Part shown: positions 52,326 to 62,015 of the stretch, piece by piece | How the letters are laid out: each line of letters starts with the position of its first letter | Position numbering within the stretch: position 1 is the stretch's first letter | Assembly: GCF_900143515.1 (NCBI RefSeq) | Contig: NZ_FSQT01000002.1 | Coordinates: forward strand, 3,721,501 to 3,785,500 | Source: Micromonospora cremea | Lineage (GTDB): Bacteria > Actinomycetota > Actinomycetes > Mycobacteriales > Micromonosporaceae | Reading direction: 5' to 3' | DNA: 64,000 nucleotides | Notes under the pieces: model-generated | The model's database searches: none | What the model saw: the letters and a program-made list of their open reading frames with translations, nothing else | Told to the model about the DNA's origin: nothing | Program-made: the position numbers and the translations under genes

Positions 52326-52643
52326 TCAGTGGAAGATCTTCAGGCCGACGACGCCGGCCACCACCAGCAGCAGGCACAGGATCCGAGGCAGGCTCGTCGA
52401 CTCGCCGAGCGCCAGCATCCCGACCAGGGCGGTGCCGACCGCGCCGATGCCGACCCAGACCGCGTACCCGGTGCCGACCGGGATCTCCCGCAGCGCGTAC
52501 GCCAGCCCGCCCATGCTCAGCAGCAGGGTCACCGCGAACACCAGCGACGGGACCAGCCGGCTGAAGCCGGCGCTGCGGTCCAGGGCGATCGCCCACGCCG
52601 TCTCCAACATTCCCGAGATCACCAGTACCAGCCAGGCCATCAT
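52326..52643 (-). CDS. gdx: SMR-family guanidinium exporter (Gdx/SugE type)
   Basis: A 105-residue four-helix small multidrug resistance protein. The proton/substrate-coupling Glu14 is in GMLETAWAIALDRS, and VGTGYAVWVGIGAVGTALVG matches the Gdx/SugE subtype rather than EmrE. Gdx proteins export guanidinium in exchange for protons. A guanidine-III riboswitch 58 nt upstream supports this substrate. The SD is GTGAGGTGA directly before ATG 52643. Confidence 0.93.
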   Translation of the reverse strand: MMAWLVLVISGMLETAWAIALDRSAGFSRLVPSLVFAVTLLLSMGGLAYALREIPVGTGYAVWVGIGAVGTALVGMLALGESTSLPRILCLLLVVAGVVGLKIFH

Positions 52644-52700
52644 TCACCTCACGGGGAGCGCCCGGGCTCTCGCGCCGGGACGAGCGGAGTCTGCACGTGA

Positions 52701-52745
52701 CACGGGGCGTCTTGGCCTGACCGGGTACGCCCACCACTCGTCCGG
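52701..52745 (-). ncRNA. Guanidine-III (mini-ykkC-III) riboswitch
   Basis: Read on the minus strand: CCGGACGAG (52745-52737), then GGGCGTACCCGG, then TCAGGCCAAGACGCCC. This matches the class's conserved elements (CCGGACGAG, GTACCCGGTCAGG, CAAGACG). P1 is formed by CCGG 52745-52742 with CCGG 52724-52721. The pseudoknot helix is GGGCGT (52732-52727) with ACGCCC (52710-52705). The gene downstream is a Gdx-type exporter, the expected target. The expression platform is probably the 57-nt G+C-rich stretch before the start codon. Confidence 0.88.
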
Positions 52746-52883
52746 AGTGGCCACGGGCGAACCGGGCCACCGCCATCGACGCTAGCACCGGGCCCCGTCG
52801 GCGGCGTGCGGTCGGTCGGTCCGCCGACGACTCGGTGACCCCCGCCACCCCACGTTGACCTGCACCTCACTTCAACTTGCAGT

Positions 52884-53816
52884 ATGGCGGTCATGACCTT
52901 GCTCTACGCCGACCCCGAGGTCGCCGCCGCGCTGGACGCCGCCACCACGGTCGACGCCATGCGCGCCGCCCTGCTGGCCGCGTACGAGGGGCGGCTGGTC
53001 GCCCCGCCCCGGGCCGCCGCCCCGCTGGGTGGTGGGCGGATGGTGCTCACCGCTGGTCACCTCGTCGACGAGTGGTACGGCTTCCGCTCGTACGACACCT
53101 TCGGCCACCCGCAGGGCGAGCAGCTGGTGGTGCTGCACGACGCCCGCACCGGCGCGATCCGGGCGGTCGCGGTCGGCGAGGAGCTGGGTTCCCGGCGTAC
53201 CGGAGGGCTGGGTGGCGTCGCGGTCGACGCGCTGGCCCGACCGGACGCGGCCACCCTCGGCGTGATCGGCTCCGGTCGGCAGGCGTGGACCCAGGTCTGG
53301 GCCGCCGCGGCGGTCCGCCCACTGCGGGAGGTGGTGGTGCACAGCCGCTCCGCCGCCCGGCGGGACGCCTTCGCCGCGCGGGTCCGCGCCGAACTGGGTG
53401 TGCCGGCCCGCGCGGTCGCCGAGCCCAGCGCGGCGGTGACCGCGCGGGACATGGTGGTGCTCGCCACCACCAGCCCGACCCCGGTGCTCCGCGCCGCCGA
53501 CCTGAGCCCCGGCACGCACGTCAACGCGGTCGGCTTCAAGCAGCGTGATCGCAGCGAGTTCGGTGCCGACCTGCTGGACGCCGCCGACCTGCTGGTCACC
53601 GACTCGCCGGCCCAGGCGGCGGACTACCGGCCGCCGATGCTCGCCGCCACGCCCCCGTACGCCGGGCGGCTGCGCGACCTGGGCGGCATCCTGGCCGGCG
53701 CGGTCCCCGGCCGGACAACCGCGGACCAGGTCTCCGTCTTCTGCTCCACGGGTCTGGCCGGGACCGAGGTCTTCCTGCTCGACCGGCTGACCCGGGTGGG
53801 AGCCGCGACGCGCTGA
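52884..53816 (+). CDS. Ornithine cyclodeaminase / mu-crystallin family protein
   Basis: A 310-residue protein with the Rossmann signature TLGVIGSGRQAWTQVWAAAA, and the family stretches VVLHDARTGAIRAVAVGEEL, RTGGLGGVAVDALARPDA and GTHVNAVGFKQRDRSEF. Members include ornithine cyclodeaminase and various imine/amino-acid dehydrogenases; the true substrate cannot be assigned. Divergent from the riboswitch-gdx unit. ATG 52884; ATG 52893 also possible. Confidence 0.88.
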   Translation: MAVMTLLYADPEVAAALDAATTVDAMRAALLAAYEGRLVAPPRAAAPLGGGRMVLTAGHLVDEWYGFRSYDTFGHPQGEQLVVLHDARTGAIRAVAVGEELGSRRTGGLGGVAVDALARPDAATLGVIGSGRQAWTQVWAAAAVRPLREVVVHSRSAARRDAFAARVRAELGVPARAVAEPSAAVTARDMVVLATTSPTPVLRAADLSPGTHVNAVGFKQRDRSEFGADLLDAADLLVTDSPAQAADYRPPMLAATPPYAGRLRDLGGILAGAVPGRTTADQVSVFCSTGLAGTEVFLLDRLTRVGAATR

Positions 53817-53962
53817 CCGGTTCGCGAGCCGGCGCGATCGGGACTGACCGAACAGTGGACGGTCGCATAGGCGACCGGGCGGAGTTGCCGGCCCCGGGAA
53901 CCGATCATCATGGGGGCGACCGCCGCGACGGGGCCGGCGGAGCAACCCGAACGTGAGGTGTC

Positions 53963-54529
53963 ATGAACCTCGGGCTGGTGCTGGTAGCTGTCCTGGTGGT
54001 GCTCGTCGTCGTGCTGCTGGTCGTCGCGGTCGGCGGCTACAACCGGCTCGTGCGGTTGCGGGCCCAGGTGCATGCGTCCTGGGCGCAGGTGGACGTCCAG
54101 CTCAAACGGCGACATTCGCTGATCCCCAACCTGGTGTCGACGGTGCAGGGCTACGCCGGGCACGAGCGGGCGACCCTGGAGGCGGTGACCGCCGCACGGG
54201 CCACGGCCACGACGGTGGCGGGTGGTGGGCCGGCGCGGGTCGACGCCGAGGATGCGTTGACGGTGGCGCTCGGCCGGCTGTTCGCCGTCGCCGAGGCGTA
54301 CCCGCAGCTGCGGGCGAGTGAGAACTTCGCCGGGCTGCAGCGGGAGCTGGCCGCCACCGAGGACAAGATCGCCTACGCGAGGCAGTTCTACAACTCGTCC
54401 GTTCAATCGCTCAACACGGCCGTGCAGACCCTGCCCACCAACGTCATCGCCGGGCTGGGCGGCTTCCGTCCGGAGTCGTACTTCGAGGCGACCGGTCCGG
54501 AGCGCACTGACGTCTCCGTCCGGTTCTAG
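53963..54529 (+). CDS. LemA-family protein
   Basis: A 188-residue protein: one N-terminal membrane segment (LVLVAVLVVLVVVLLVVAVGGY) then the LemA helical bundle with NRLVRLRAQVHASWAQVDVQ, LKRRHSLIPNLVSTVQGYA and AYARQFYNSSVQSLNTAVQT, closing ESYFEA. ATG after GTGAGGTGTC. It is followed at 9 bp by a DUF2207-like membrane gene, the usual LemA partner type. Confidence 0.9.
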   Translation: MNLGLVLVAVLVVLVVVLLVVAVGGYNRLVRLRAQVHASWAQVDVQLKRRHSLIPNLVSTVQGYAGHERATLEAVTAARATATTVAGGGPARVDAEDALTVALGRLFAVAEAYPQLRASENFAGLQRELAATEDKIAYARQFYNSSVQSLNTAVQTLPTNVIAGLGGFRPESYFEATGPERTDVSVRF

Positions 54530-54538
54530 CCGCCCGCC

Positions 54539-56428
54539 GTGATGGGACTCTCCGACCCGGTCGTCGAGATCGGCCTGCCGGTCGCGAGCCTCGCCCTCTG
54601 GGCGCTGGTCTACGGGATCACCCGGCTGGCCAGCCGGCCCGCCGCCGTGGCCTCGGCGCCCCCTGCCATGGAGTTCCCCGGCCAGGAGCCGCCGGCCGTG
54701 GTCAGCCTGCTGGCCAACCGTTGGAAGATCACCGTGGACGCCGCCGAGTCCACCCTGCTCGACCTCGCCGCGCGCCACTACCTGGAGCTGCGCCAGGCCG
54801 GCCCCGATCCCCGGCACACCACGGTGCACCTGACCGGCCGCGCCCCCGACGACCTCAACCGGTACGAGCGGCAGGTCTTCGACCGGGTGACGGCCCGCGC
54901 GGTCGACAGGATGGTGCCGCTGACCGCACTGGGATTCTCGGAAGCCAACCGATCCGCCTCGTGGGCCAAGCGGCTGCGCCGGTCGATCGTGGCCGACGCC
55001 CAGCGGCTCGGGCTCTCCCGTCGGCGATTCTCGCGGGCACTGGTTGCCCTGCTCACCGTGCTCGGCGCTGTCGCCGCCGGCGGGGTCGCGGGCGGGGTCT
55101 GGCACTACGTGGCCCGCTCTGGCGAGGACCCGTTCGCTCCCGTCGCCGCCTTCCTCGTCACCATCGTCGCGCTCGCCGGCCTCGCCGGCCGGGACCTCGG
55201 AGAACGGGACACCCCCGCCGGCCGGGCCGCCGCCGCCCGCTGGCTGGGGTTTCGCGCCTGGCTCGCCGGGCACGAGAGCTTCGCCGACCTGCCGCCCGCC
55301 GCCGTCACGGTCTGGGACCGCTATCTGTCGTACGGGGCCGCGCTCGGCGTCACCCGGGTGGCTTCGCAGGTGATCGACCTGGGCATGGCCGACCGGAGAC
55401 GGCTTTGGTCGTCGTACGGGGGCCGGTGGCGCCGGGTCAGCGTCAGCTATCCGCGCGGGCTGCCCAGGTACGGCCAGCCGCTGGGCTGGGTCGTCTTCCG
55501 GGCGTTGATCGCCGGCCTGCTGGGCTGGACGTTCGCTCGGGTGGTCGGCGGGGTGTTCCTCGCCTCGACCGGGGACTCGTCGGCCGGCTCGATGGGGTTC
55601 ACCGACCTCCGCCCGGTCACGCTCGGCTTCGTCCTGCTCGGGTTCGCGCTGCTCGGCCTCGCCGGATATCTCCTCCTCCGGGCGCTGGTCGACCTGGTGG
55701 CCCCGGCCACGGTCACCGGCGAGGTGCTCTGGCACCAGGTGTGGCAGCGGCAGACGTCGGACGATGGGCCGGGGCGGACGATCAACCATTACCTCGTCAT
55801 CGACGACGGCCACGCCGAGCGGCTCCGCGCCTGGATCATCCCGGAGCAGATCGCGGGGGAGTGCCGGCTCGGCGACGTGGTCACCGCACGGGTCCGGCCG
55901 TGGACCCGGCGGGTGCTCGGGGTGACCGTCCAGCGCGCCGCTCCCGAGCAGGCCGACCCGGACGCGTACGCCGACGACGACCTGCTGCCCGGCACCGCCC
56001 TGCCTGCCACGGCGACTCACCGCGCGGTCCAGCCGGAGCGCCTGCTCAGCGCGGCGGAGGTGGGCGCCGCGACCGGTCGGCGGGTGTCGTTGGTCAGACC
56101 GGCCACGAGCACCGGTCAGGTGCGGGGCACGGCGTCGTTCGTCGACGGCAGCGGGGCGACGGTCCTCGTGCTCCAGGTCACCCGGGGGATGATGGCGCGG
56201 TTCAACCTGACCGTCGGGCGGAGCACGGGTGTCCCGCTGCCCGGGGTGGGTGACGAGGCGTACGCCGGGCCGGATCGGGTGGTCGGTCGGCGGGGGGACC
56301 TCGTGCTGCTGCTGGTCCGCGGGCCGGGCGCCGGCGAGATCGAGGCCGCACAACTCGGCGGGCTGCTTTCTACCGCCCTGTCCCGACTGCCGAGCGAGTC
56401 CGCACCGCAGCACAGCGGGGCGGGCTGA
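54539..56428 (+). CDS. DUF2207-like membrane protein
   Basis: About 629 residues. A short membrane segment at the start, a soluble region with a winged-helix-like [25 protein letters not shown], a second soluble helical part, membrane segments ([76 protein letters not shown]) and a beta-rich C-terminus ([20 protein letters not shown]). Layout and LemA neighbour fit the DUF2207 group, but I could not identify the N-terminal DUF2207 beta domain, so it may be truncated relative to the family. Start GTG 54539 or ATG 54542. Confidence 0.65.
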   Translation: MMGLSDPVVEIGLPVASLALWALVYGITRLASRPAAVASAPPAMEFPGQEPPAVVSLLANRWKITVDAAESTLLDLAARHYLELRQAGPDPRHTTVHLTGRAPDDLNRYERQVFDRVTARAVDRMVPLTALGFSEANRSASWAKRLRRSIVADAQRLGLSRRRFSRALVALLTVLGAVAAGGVAGGVWHYVARSGEDPFAPVAAFLVTIVALAGLAGRDLGERDTPAGRAAAARWLGFRAWLAGHESFADLPPAAVTVWDRYLSYGAALGVTRVASQVIDLGMADRRRLWSSYGGRWRRVSVSYPRGLPRYGQPLGWVVFRALIAGLLGWTFARVVGGVFLASTGDSSAGSMGFTDLRPVTLGFVLLGFALLGLAGYLLLRALVDLVAPATVTGEVLWHQVWQRQTSDDGPGRTINHYLVIDDGHAERLRAWIIPEQIAGECRLGDVVTARVRPWTRRVLGVTVQRAAPEQADPDAYADDDLLPGTALPATATHRAVQPERLLSAAEVGAATGRRVSLVRPATSTGQVRGTASFVDGSGATVLVLQVTRGMMARFNLTVGRSTGVPLPGVGDEAYAGPDRVVGRRGDLVLLLVRGPGAGEIEAAQLGGLLSTALSRLPSESAPQHSGAG

Positions 56429-56505
56429 GGAGCGGGCCGGGGACCGAAGGGGGTGCGCCCGATCTCTCGGCCGCCCGCGTGCACGGGCTTTCCCGGCTGG
56501 CCCGG

Positions 56506-56511
56506 TACCCT
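56506..56511 (+). promoter_or_regulatory. Probable -10 box of leaderless rimO promoter
   Basis: TACCCT lies 3 nt before ATG 56515 and 6 nt before GTG 56518. The spacing seen at other genes favours GTG 56518 as the true start. Confidence 0.4.
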
Positions 56512-56517
56512 CGGATG

Positions 56518-58047
56518 GTGTCTGCCACCTCCCCTTCCGACTCCAGCTCGGCGCCGCTGGAGCTGTCGTCCGCCGCCGAGGGCCGTCGCGTCGCCCTGCT
56601 CACCCTGGGCTGTGCCCGCAACGAGGTCGACTCGGAGGAGCTGGCCGCCCGGCTGCACGCCGACGGCTGGCAGGTGACCACGGATGGTGAGGGCGCCGAC
56701 GTGGTGGTCGTGAACACCTGCGGTTTCGTGGAGAAGGCCAAGCAGGACTCGATCCAGACCCTGCTCGCCGCCGCCGAGACCGGCGCGAAGGTGGTGGCCG
56801 CCGGCTGCATGGCCGAGCGGTACGGCCGGGAGCTGGCCGACAGCCTGCCCGAGGCGCAGGCGGTGCTGAGCTTCGACGACTACCCGGACATCGCCGCCCG
56901 ACTGAACGCGGTCGTCGCCGGCGAGCAGGTCACCGCGCACACCCCCCGGGACCGGCGGGAGCTGCTGCCGCTCACCCCGGTGAAGCGGCGCGACGCCGCG
57001 GTGTCGCTGCCCGGCCACGGCACGCCGGCGCGCACGGCCGTCGACACCGACGAGCACACCCCGGCGCACCTGCGTCAGGTGCTGCGCCGCCGGCTGGACA
57101 CCGGCCCGGTCGCCTCGCTGAAGCTGGCCAGCGGCTGCGACCGGCGCTGCGCGTTCTGCGCCATCCCGGCCTTCCGTGGGGCGTTCGTCTCGCGTACCCC
57201 TGACGAGCTGCTCGCCGAGGCCGAGTGGTTGGCCAAGTCCGGCGTCCGGGAGCTGGTGCTGGTCAGCGAGAACTCCACCTCCTACGGCAAGGACCTGGGC
57301 GATCCCCGGGCGCTGGAGAAGCTGCTGCCGCAGCTCGCCGCGGTGTCCGGCATCGTCCGGGTCCGGGTGAGCTACCTCCAGCCGGCCGAGACCCGGCCCG
57401 GGCTGGTCGAGGCGATCGCCGCCACGCCGGGGGTGGCTCCGTACTTCGACCTGTCGTTCCAGCACTCCAGCGAGCCGGTGCTGCGCCGGATGCGCCGGTT
57501 CGGCTCCACCGACCGGTTCCTGGAGCTGCTGGCGGGCGCCCGGGCGCTGGCCCCGGAGGCGGGCGCCCGGAGCAACTTCATCGTCGGCTTCCCCGGCGAG
57601 ACCCGCGCCGACGTCGACGAGCTGGTCCGGTTCCTGACCGAGGCCCGGCTCGACGCGATCGGCATGTTCGACTACAGCGACGAGGACGGCACGGAGGCCG
57701 CCGGGCTCCCTGGCAAGGTCTCCGCCGCGACGATCAAGCGGCGCTACGACCGGCTCAGCGCGCTCGCCGACGAGCTCTGCTCGCAGCGGGCCGAGGATCG
57801 GCTCGGCTCGACCGTCGAGGTGCTGGTCGACTCGATCGTCGATGGCGTGGTGGAGGGCCGGGCGGCGCACCAGGCGCCGGAGGTGGACGGCTCCACCACC
57901 CTGGTCGCCCCGGTCGAGGGCGGGGTCGACCTGGCCGCGCTGCGCCCGGGTGACCTGGTGCGGGCCCGGGTGACCGGCACCGAAGGGGTGGACCTGCTCG
58001 CCGTGCCGGATGAGATGATCTCGGCGGCGCCCGGCGCGGCACGGTGA
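56518..58047 (+). CDS. rimO: Ribosomal protein S12 methylthiotransferase RimO
   Basis: Radical SAM enzyme that methylthiolates an Asp of ribosomal protein S12; about 509 residues. N-terminal MTTase domain: [37 protein letters not shown] and [11 protein letters not shown] supply three cluster Cys. Radical [20 protein letters not shown] (CxxxCxxC). C-terminal TRAM domain. Relative to typical RimO, the region between the MTTase and SAM domains is expanded (about residues 130-195, rich in Arg/Thr). GTG 56518 chosen from the -10 spacing. Confidence 0.94.
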   Translation: MSATSPSDSSSAPLELSSAAEGRRVALLTLGCARNEVDSEELAARLHADGWQVTTDGEGADVVVVNTCGFVEKAKQDSIQTLLAAAETGAKVVAAGCMAERYGRELADSLPEAQAVLSFDDYPDIAARLNAVVAGEQVTAHTPRDRRELLPLTPVKRRDAAVSLPGHGTPARTAVDTDEHTPAHLRQVLRRRLDTGPVASLKLASGCDRRCAFCAIPAFRGAFVSRTPDELLAEAEWLAKSGVRELVLVSENSTSYGKDLGDPRALEKLLPQLAAVSGIVRVRVSYLQPAETRPGLVEAIAATPGVAPYFDLSFQHSSEPVLRRMRRFGSTDRFLELLAGARALAPEAGARSNFIVGFPGETRADVDELVRFLTEARLDAIGMFDYSDEDGTEAAGLPGKVSAATIKRRYDRLSALADELCSQRAEDRLGSTVEVLVDSIVDGVVEGRAAHQAPEVDGSTTLVAPVEGGVDLAALRPGDLVRARVTGTEGVDLLAVPDEMISAAPGAAR

Positions 58048-58718
58048 CGGCGGGCCCGAGTGGAGCGGGGGAGCCAGGTGGTGCGGTGTCGGGAACGCCA
58101 CGGCGGCCCGAGTGGGGCGAGCCGGTGACTGGGGCGACGGAGTCGACGCCGGCCCGGGTGGTTCCTCGGGTGCCGCCGGTGCTCAACGCGGCCAACGCGC
58201 TGACCGCGTTGCGGCTGGTGCTGGTGCCGGTCTTCGCCGCCTCGGTGGTCGTGTCCGCGATGAGCCACGCCGGTTGGCGGATGGCCGCGTGTCTGATCTT
58301 CGCGGTGGCGTCCGCGACCGACCTGGTGGACGGCTGGATCGCCCGCCGGTTCGGGCTGGTCACCTCGGTCGGCAAGGTCGCCGACCCGATCGCGGACAAG
58401 GCGCTCACAGGCGCCGCCCTGGTGCTGCTCTCCTGGTACGACCGGCTGCCCTGGTGGGTGACCGCGCTGATCCTCGTCCGTGAGCTGGGCATCACCGGGC
58501 TGCGGTTCTGGGTGATCCGGCACGGCGTGATCGCGGCCAGCCGAGGCGGAAAGATCAAGACTGCGCTCCAGATCCTGGCCATCGCCTGGTACCTCTGGCC
58601 GATGCCGGCCGCCCTCGCCGCCGTCGGCCCCTGGATCATGGCCGCCGCCGTCCTGGTCACCGTCGCCACCGGCTTCGACTACATAGCCCAGGCCCTCCGC
58701 CTCCGCCGCCCCCGCTGA
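58044..58718 (+). CDS. pgsA: CDP-alcohol phosphatidyltransferase (PgsA-like)
   Basis: A 224-residue membrane enzyme, probably CDP-diacylglycerol-glycerol-3-phosphate 3-phosphatidyltransferase. The catalytic motif D93xxDGxxAR(x8)GxxxDxxxD118 is intact in [20 protein letters not shown] and ADPIADK. Five to six hydrophobic segments follow a Pro/Gly-rich leader of about 45 residues. GTG start overlapping the rimO stop. Confidence 0.92.
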   Translation: MTAGPSGAGEPGGAVSGTPRRPEWGEPVTGATESTPARVVPRVPPVLNAANALTALRLVLVPVFAASVVVSAMSHAGWRMAACLIFAVASATDLVDGWIARRFGLVTSVGKVADPIADKALTGAALVLLSWYDRLPWWVTALILVRELGITGLRFWVIRHGVIAASRGGKIKTALQILAIAWYLWPMPAALAAVGPWIMAAAVLVTVATGFDYIAQALRLRRPR

Positions 58719-58758
58719 CCCCACCCGCGCTGCCCCCCCGGCCCCCGCCGCACCCCCC

Positions 58759-58819
58759 GTCGATCATGAAGTTATTGCCGTCCGGCGCGGCGTGTCGGGG
58801 CGATACCTTCATGATCGAC
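58759..58819. repeat. Imperfect inverted repeat between pgsA and cinA
   Basis: GTCGATCATGAA (58759-58770) is exactly complementary to TTCATGATCGAC (58808-58819). The next 9 nt on each side (GTTATTGCC and GGCGATACC) also pair with one mismatch and one G-T. It may be a terminator or a dispersed palindrome. The 152-bp gap holds nothing else I can name. Confidence 0.65.
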
Positions 58820-58870
58820 AGCGCCGGTCCGGGAGGGTTGGGCGGGCACGGGTGGGGAAGGACGGGGTGT

Positions 58871-59470
58871 ATGGAGCGAAAAGAGGGTCGGGAGCGGCCG
58901 GTGGGTAGCCCTGAGGTCGGTAGTCCCGCCGCGGGCGTGGTGCACAGCCTGTCGCAGAGGCACGAGACCCTGGCAACGGTCGAGTCGCTCAGCGGTGGGC
59001 TGCTCGCCGCCTCGATCGTGGAGATCGCCGGAGTCAGCGGGGTCTACCAGGGCGGGCTGGTGGTCTACGCCACCGATCTGAAGGCCGAGTTGGCCGGCGT
59101 ACCGGCCGAGCTGCTGGCCGAGCGGGGGCCGGTGGACCCGGACGTGGCGGCGGCGCTCGCCGAGGGTGGCCGGAAGCGCTGCCGCGCGGACTGGGGGCTC
59201 GCCACCACCGGGGTCGCCGGTCCCGAGCCGCAGGACGGCAAGCCGGTCGGTCTCGTCTACGTCGCGGTCGCCGGCCCGAACGGCGGTGAGGTGCGCCAGC
59301 TCGACCTGGACGGCGGGCGGGACCACGTCCGCTCGACGGCGGTGACCGAGGCGCTGCGGCTGCTCGCCGAGCGGATCCACGCCGCCGATGCGGCGGACGC
59401 GGACGCCGCGGAAGCGGCGGGGACCGGCAGCGCCGCCGAGGCGGGAACCGCCGGGGCCGGGCGACGGTGA
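58871..59470 (+). CDS. cinA: CinA C-terminal-domain nicotinamide-nucleotide amidohydrolase (PncC)
   Basis: A 199-residue single-domain protein. Signature: [58 protein letters not shown]. It converts NMN to NaMN in NAD recycling. It lacks the N-terminal MoaB-like domain, as usual in actinobacteria, and ends with an Ala/Asp/Glu-rich tail of about 30 residues. ATG 58871 after GGAAGGACGG; the canonical catalytic Ser is in ESLSGG. Confidence 0.9.
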   Translation: MERKEGRERPVGSPEVGSPAAGVVHSLSQRHETLATVESLSGGLLAASIVEIAGVSGVYQGGLVVYATDLKAELAGVPAELLAERGPVDPDVAAALAEGGRKRCRADWGLATTGVAGPEPQDGKPVGLVYVAVAGPNGGEVRQLDLDGGRDHVRSTAVTEALRLLAERIHAADAADADAAEAAGTGSAAEAGTAGAGRR

Positions 59471-59622
59471 GTCGTCCCCGGCGAACCGACGGGCGGGGCG
59501 GGATGTCGCCCGGGCCCACACCGGGTACGGTTGCGGGAAGGCTTCGGCGCTCGGGGCCGGCGCGGTCCGCCGCGACCGGCTGCGGGACGCCGGGCGAGAG
59601 GTATCCCTCAGGGGGAGGTGCG

Positions 59623-60081
59623 ATGGTCCTGCTACGCCGGGTGATCGGTGACGCACTGCGGGCGCGCCGGCAGGGGCAGCATCGCACCCTGCGCGAGGTG
59701 TCCACCGCCGCCAACGTCAGCCTCGGTTACCTCTCCGAGATCGAGCGCGGGCACAAGGAGCCGTCCAGCGAGCTGCTCGCCGCGATCTGCGACGCGCTCG
59801 GCGCCCGCCTGTCCGAGTTGCTGCGCGAGGTCAGCGACACGGTGGCGCTGGCCGAGCAGATGCCCGGGGTGCTGGTCCCGATGCAGGACGAGTCGGCCGA
59901 GGCCGTGCCCGTCGGCGCCGCCCCCACTGTGCGCCGGAACACCAACCGGGGCGTTCGCCAGGTCACCTCCGACGGCAAGGTCGCCGTCTCCGTCCGCCAG
60001 GAATCGCCGCTCAAGGCCACGCTGCGCAGCACCCGGGTCCGCCCCACCGAGCGCGACCGGGACGTGGTCTGCGCCGCCTGA
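59623..60081 (+). CDS. clgR: ClgR-type XRE-family transcriptional regulator
   Basis: A 152-residue regulator. [23 protein letters not shown], then [20 protein letters not shown]. The C-terminal tail is basic and ends VCAA, a small-hydrophobic end reminiscent of the Clp-degraded C-terminus of ClgR proteins. ClgR activates clp protease genes and, in mycobacteria, the downstream pspA. ATG 59623 after GGGGGAGGTG. Confidence 0.9.
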   Translation: MVLLRRVIGDALRARRQGQHRTLREVSTAANVSLGYLSEIERGHKEPSSELLAAICDALGARLSELLREVSDTVALAEQMPGVLVPMQDESAEAVPVGAAPTVRRNTNRGVRQVTSDGKVAVSVRQESPLKATLRSTRVRPTERDRDVVCAA

Positions 60082-60283
60082 ACCCGTCCTTCCGGTTGAC
60101 CATGGGCGAGTTGGCGCCAGCCGCGTAGGGTGGCGCGCAGGAGCTGCCGGTGTGCCGTCGACCGCCCGGTACGGATGCCTCGTTGGCCTCCGGCTGGGAC
60201 GATGGAGACCGGCCGGGTCGTGGTCGGCCGGACCATCCGGCCGGGCCGCGGTGGAGCGACGCTACTGAGGGGATACGGCGGAG

Positions 60284-61165
60284 ATGGCGAACCCGTTCGT
60301 CAAGGGCTGGAACTACCTGATGGCGCTCTTCGGTGCCAAGATCGACGAGCACGCCGATCCCAAGGTGCAGATTCAGCAGGCCATCGAGGATGCCCAGCGC
60401 CAGCACCAGGCGCTGGTTCAGCAGGCTGCCGCGGTGATCGGCAACCAGCGTCAGCTGGAGATGAAGCTGTCCCGGCAGATGTCCGAGGTCGAGCGGTTGC
60501 AGGGCAACGCCCGGCAGGCCCTGGTGCTCTCCGACCAGGCCCGGGCCAAGGGTGACGAGACCGAGGCCGCGCGGTTCGAGCAGTCCGCGCAGACCCTGGC
60601 CACCCAGCTGGTCTCCGCCGAGCAGGCCACCGAGGATCTCAAGACCCTGCACGACCAGGCGCTGGGCGCCGCCGCGCAGGCCCGCCGGGCGGTGGAGAAC
60701 AACTCGATGATCCTTCAGCAGAAGCTCGCCGAGCGCACCAAGCTGCTCAGCCAGCTGGAGCAGGCCAAGATGCAGGAGACGGTGGCCCGCTCGCTGGAGT
60801 CGATGTCGTCGCTGACCGCACCCGGCACCACCCCGTCCCTGGACGAGGTCCGCGACCGCATCGAGCGGCGGTACGCCAACGCGATGGGCCGCGCGGAGCT
60901 GGCCGGCAACTCGGTCGAGGGACGGATGCTGGAGATTCAGAAGGCGACCATCGACTCGGCCGGCTCGGCCAGACTGGAACAGATCCGGTCCAGCATGGCC
61001 GGGGAACAGCTCGGCGGCGCTGCGCAGCGACCGGCCGTGCCGCAGGGCGAAACGACCGGCGCGGCCGCCCCGGCCAGCGACCCGGCCGCCGCTGCCCGGC
61101 TGGACGAGCTCCGGGCCAGCATGGCCCGCGAACGGGGCACCGGCGACCCGACCGCCGCCGGCTGA
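60284..61165 (+). CDS. pspA: PspA/IM30-family envelope-stress protein
   Basis: A 293-residue coiled-coil protein: [20 protein letters not shown] at the membrane-binding N-terminus, then helices with [24 protein letters not shown]-like [15 protein letters not shown] and [15 protein letters not shown]. PspA coats and stabilises damaged membrane. The order clgR-pspA-pspM matches mycobacteria. The 202-bp gap after clgR has no gene. ATG after GGCGGAG. Confidence 0.93.
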   Translation: MANPFVKGWNYLMALFGAKIDEHADPKVQIQQAIEDAQRQHQALVQQAAAVIGNQRQLEMKLSRQMSEVERLQGNARQALVLSDQARAKGDETEAARFEQSAQTLATQLVSAEQATEDLKTLHDQALGAAAQARRAVENNSMILQQKLAERTKLLSQLEQAKMQETVARSLESMSSLTAPGTTPSLDEVRDRIERRYANAMGRAELAGNSVEGRMLEIQKATIDSAGSARLEQIRSSMAGEQLGGAAQRPAVPQGETTGAAAPASDPAAAARLDELRASMARERGTGDPTAAG

Positions 61166-61188
61166 ACGACCGGTCCGAGGAGGTCAGA

Positions 61189-61974
61189 GTGGCAGACGAG
61201 CGGACGCGGTACTTCCGTCGATTGGGCCGGCTGCGCCGGTCCGCCCGGCGGTGGAGCGTGCTGGCCGGTGGGCTCGGCGGCGCTGCGGCCGTCCTGACCC
61301 CGTACGCCGGCCTCGGTCTGCCCGACGCGGCCTGGGCCGGCACCGCGGGCGGTGCGCTGGCGCTAGCCGCCTGGCGCTGGATCGACCTGCGCGCGCTGGC
61401 CGCCCAGCCGGCGCCCCCGGCCCTGGACCCGGCCGAGGCCGCGGCCCGCTCGCGGGCCCGGCTGGTGGCGGCGGTCGAGCGGCTGCCGGTCGGTGCGGGT
61501 GTGCTGGCCGAGGTACGCCGGGTCCGCAGCCGGGTCGCGCTGCGCGGCACCAGTGCCGGGCAGCAGTGGGTCCGACTCGACCGGGCAGCCCTTACCCTGG
61601 CCGGGATGGCCCCCCGGCTCACCGGGCTGGCCGAGCCGGCGGTGCTGGAGGCCGCCGCCGCCGATCAGTCGCTGCGTGACCTGGCCGCCCGGGTGGCCAG
61701 CGTCGAACGGGCGCTGCGGCTGGCCCCGGCCGACGCCCGGGCACCGCTGGCCGAGGCGCACGGCGCGTTGACCGCCCAACTGGAGAGCGGGGTCGCGGCC
61801 TACGAACGGCTGGTGGTCGCCGCCGCCGGCTACCTGGCCGAGGACGCCCGACCCGAGACCGCCCACCCGGCCGCCGCCCGGCTCACCGAGGCGACCGACC
61901 TGCTGCACGGCGTGGCCTCGGCGCTGGCCGAGCTCCGTGCGGTCGGCTCCCCGCTGCGCGCACCCACCCGCTGA
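61189..61974 (+). CDS. pspM: Phage-shock-type envelope stress protein PspM
   Basis: A 261-residue protein starting at GTG 61189 after GAGGAGGTC. N-terminal basic stretch, two membrane segments (SVLAGGLGGAAAVLTPYAGL and AWAGTAGGALALAAW), then a soluble helical region. Position directly after pspA and the layout match actinobacterial PspM (Rv2743c type). The last coding bases and the following 25 nt contain a short direct repeat (CCCACCCGCTGACCGGCG, twice). Confidence 0.82.
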   Translation: MADERTRYFRRLGRLRRSARRWSVLAGGLGGAAAVLTPYAGLGLPDAAWAGTAGGALALAAWRWIDLRALAAQPAPPALDPAEAAARSRARLVAAVERLPVGAGVLAEVRRVRSRVALRGTSAGQQWVRLDRAALTLAGMAPRLTGLAEPAVLEAAAADQSLRDLAARVASVERALRLAPADARAPLAEAHGALTAQLESGVAAYERLVVAAAGYLAEDARPETAHPAAARLTEATDLLHGVASALAELRAVGSPLRAPTR

Positions 61975-62015
61975 CCGGCGCCCACCCGCTGACCGGCGCC
62001 GCGCACGTCGCCAGG

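Noticed and set aside
52701..52745. Guanidine-I or guanidine-II riboswitch instead of class III
   Set aside because: The long ykkC fold and the paired ACGR loops of class II are absent; the CCGGACGAG and CAAGACG elements and pseudoknot fit class III.
53624..58101. Two very long minus-strand open frames (929 and 661 codons)
   Set aside because: They run across the OCD, LemA, DUF2207-like and rimO genes without respecting gene borders and show no family motifs.
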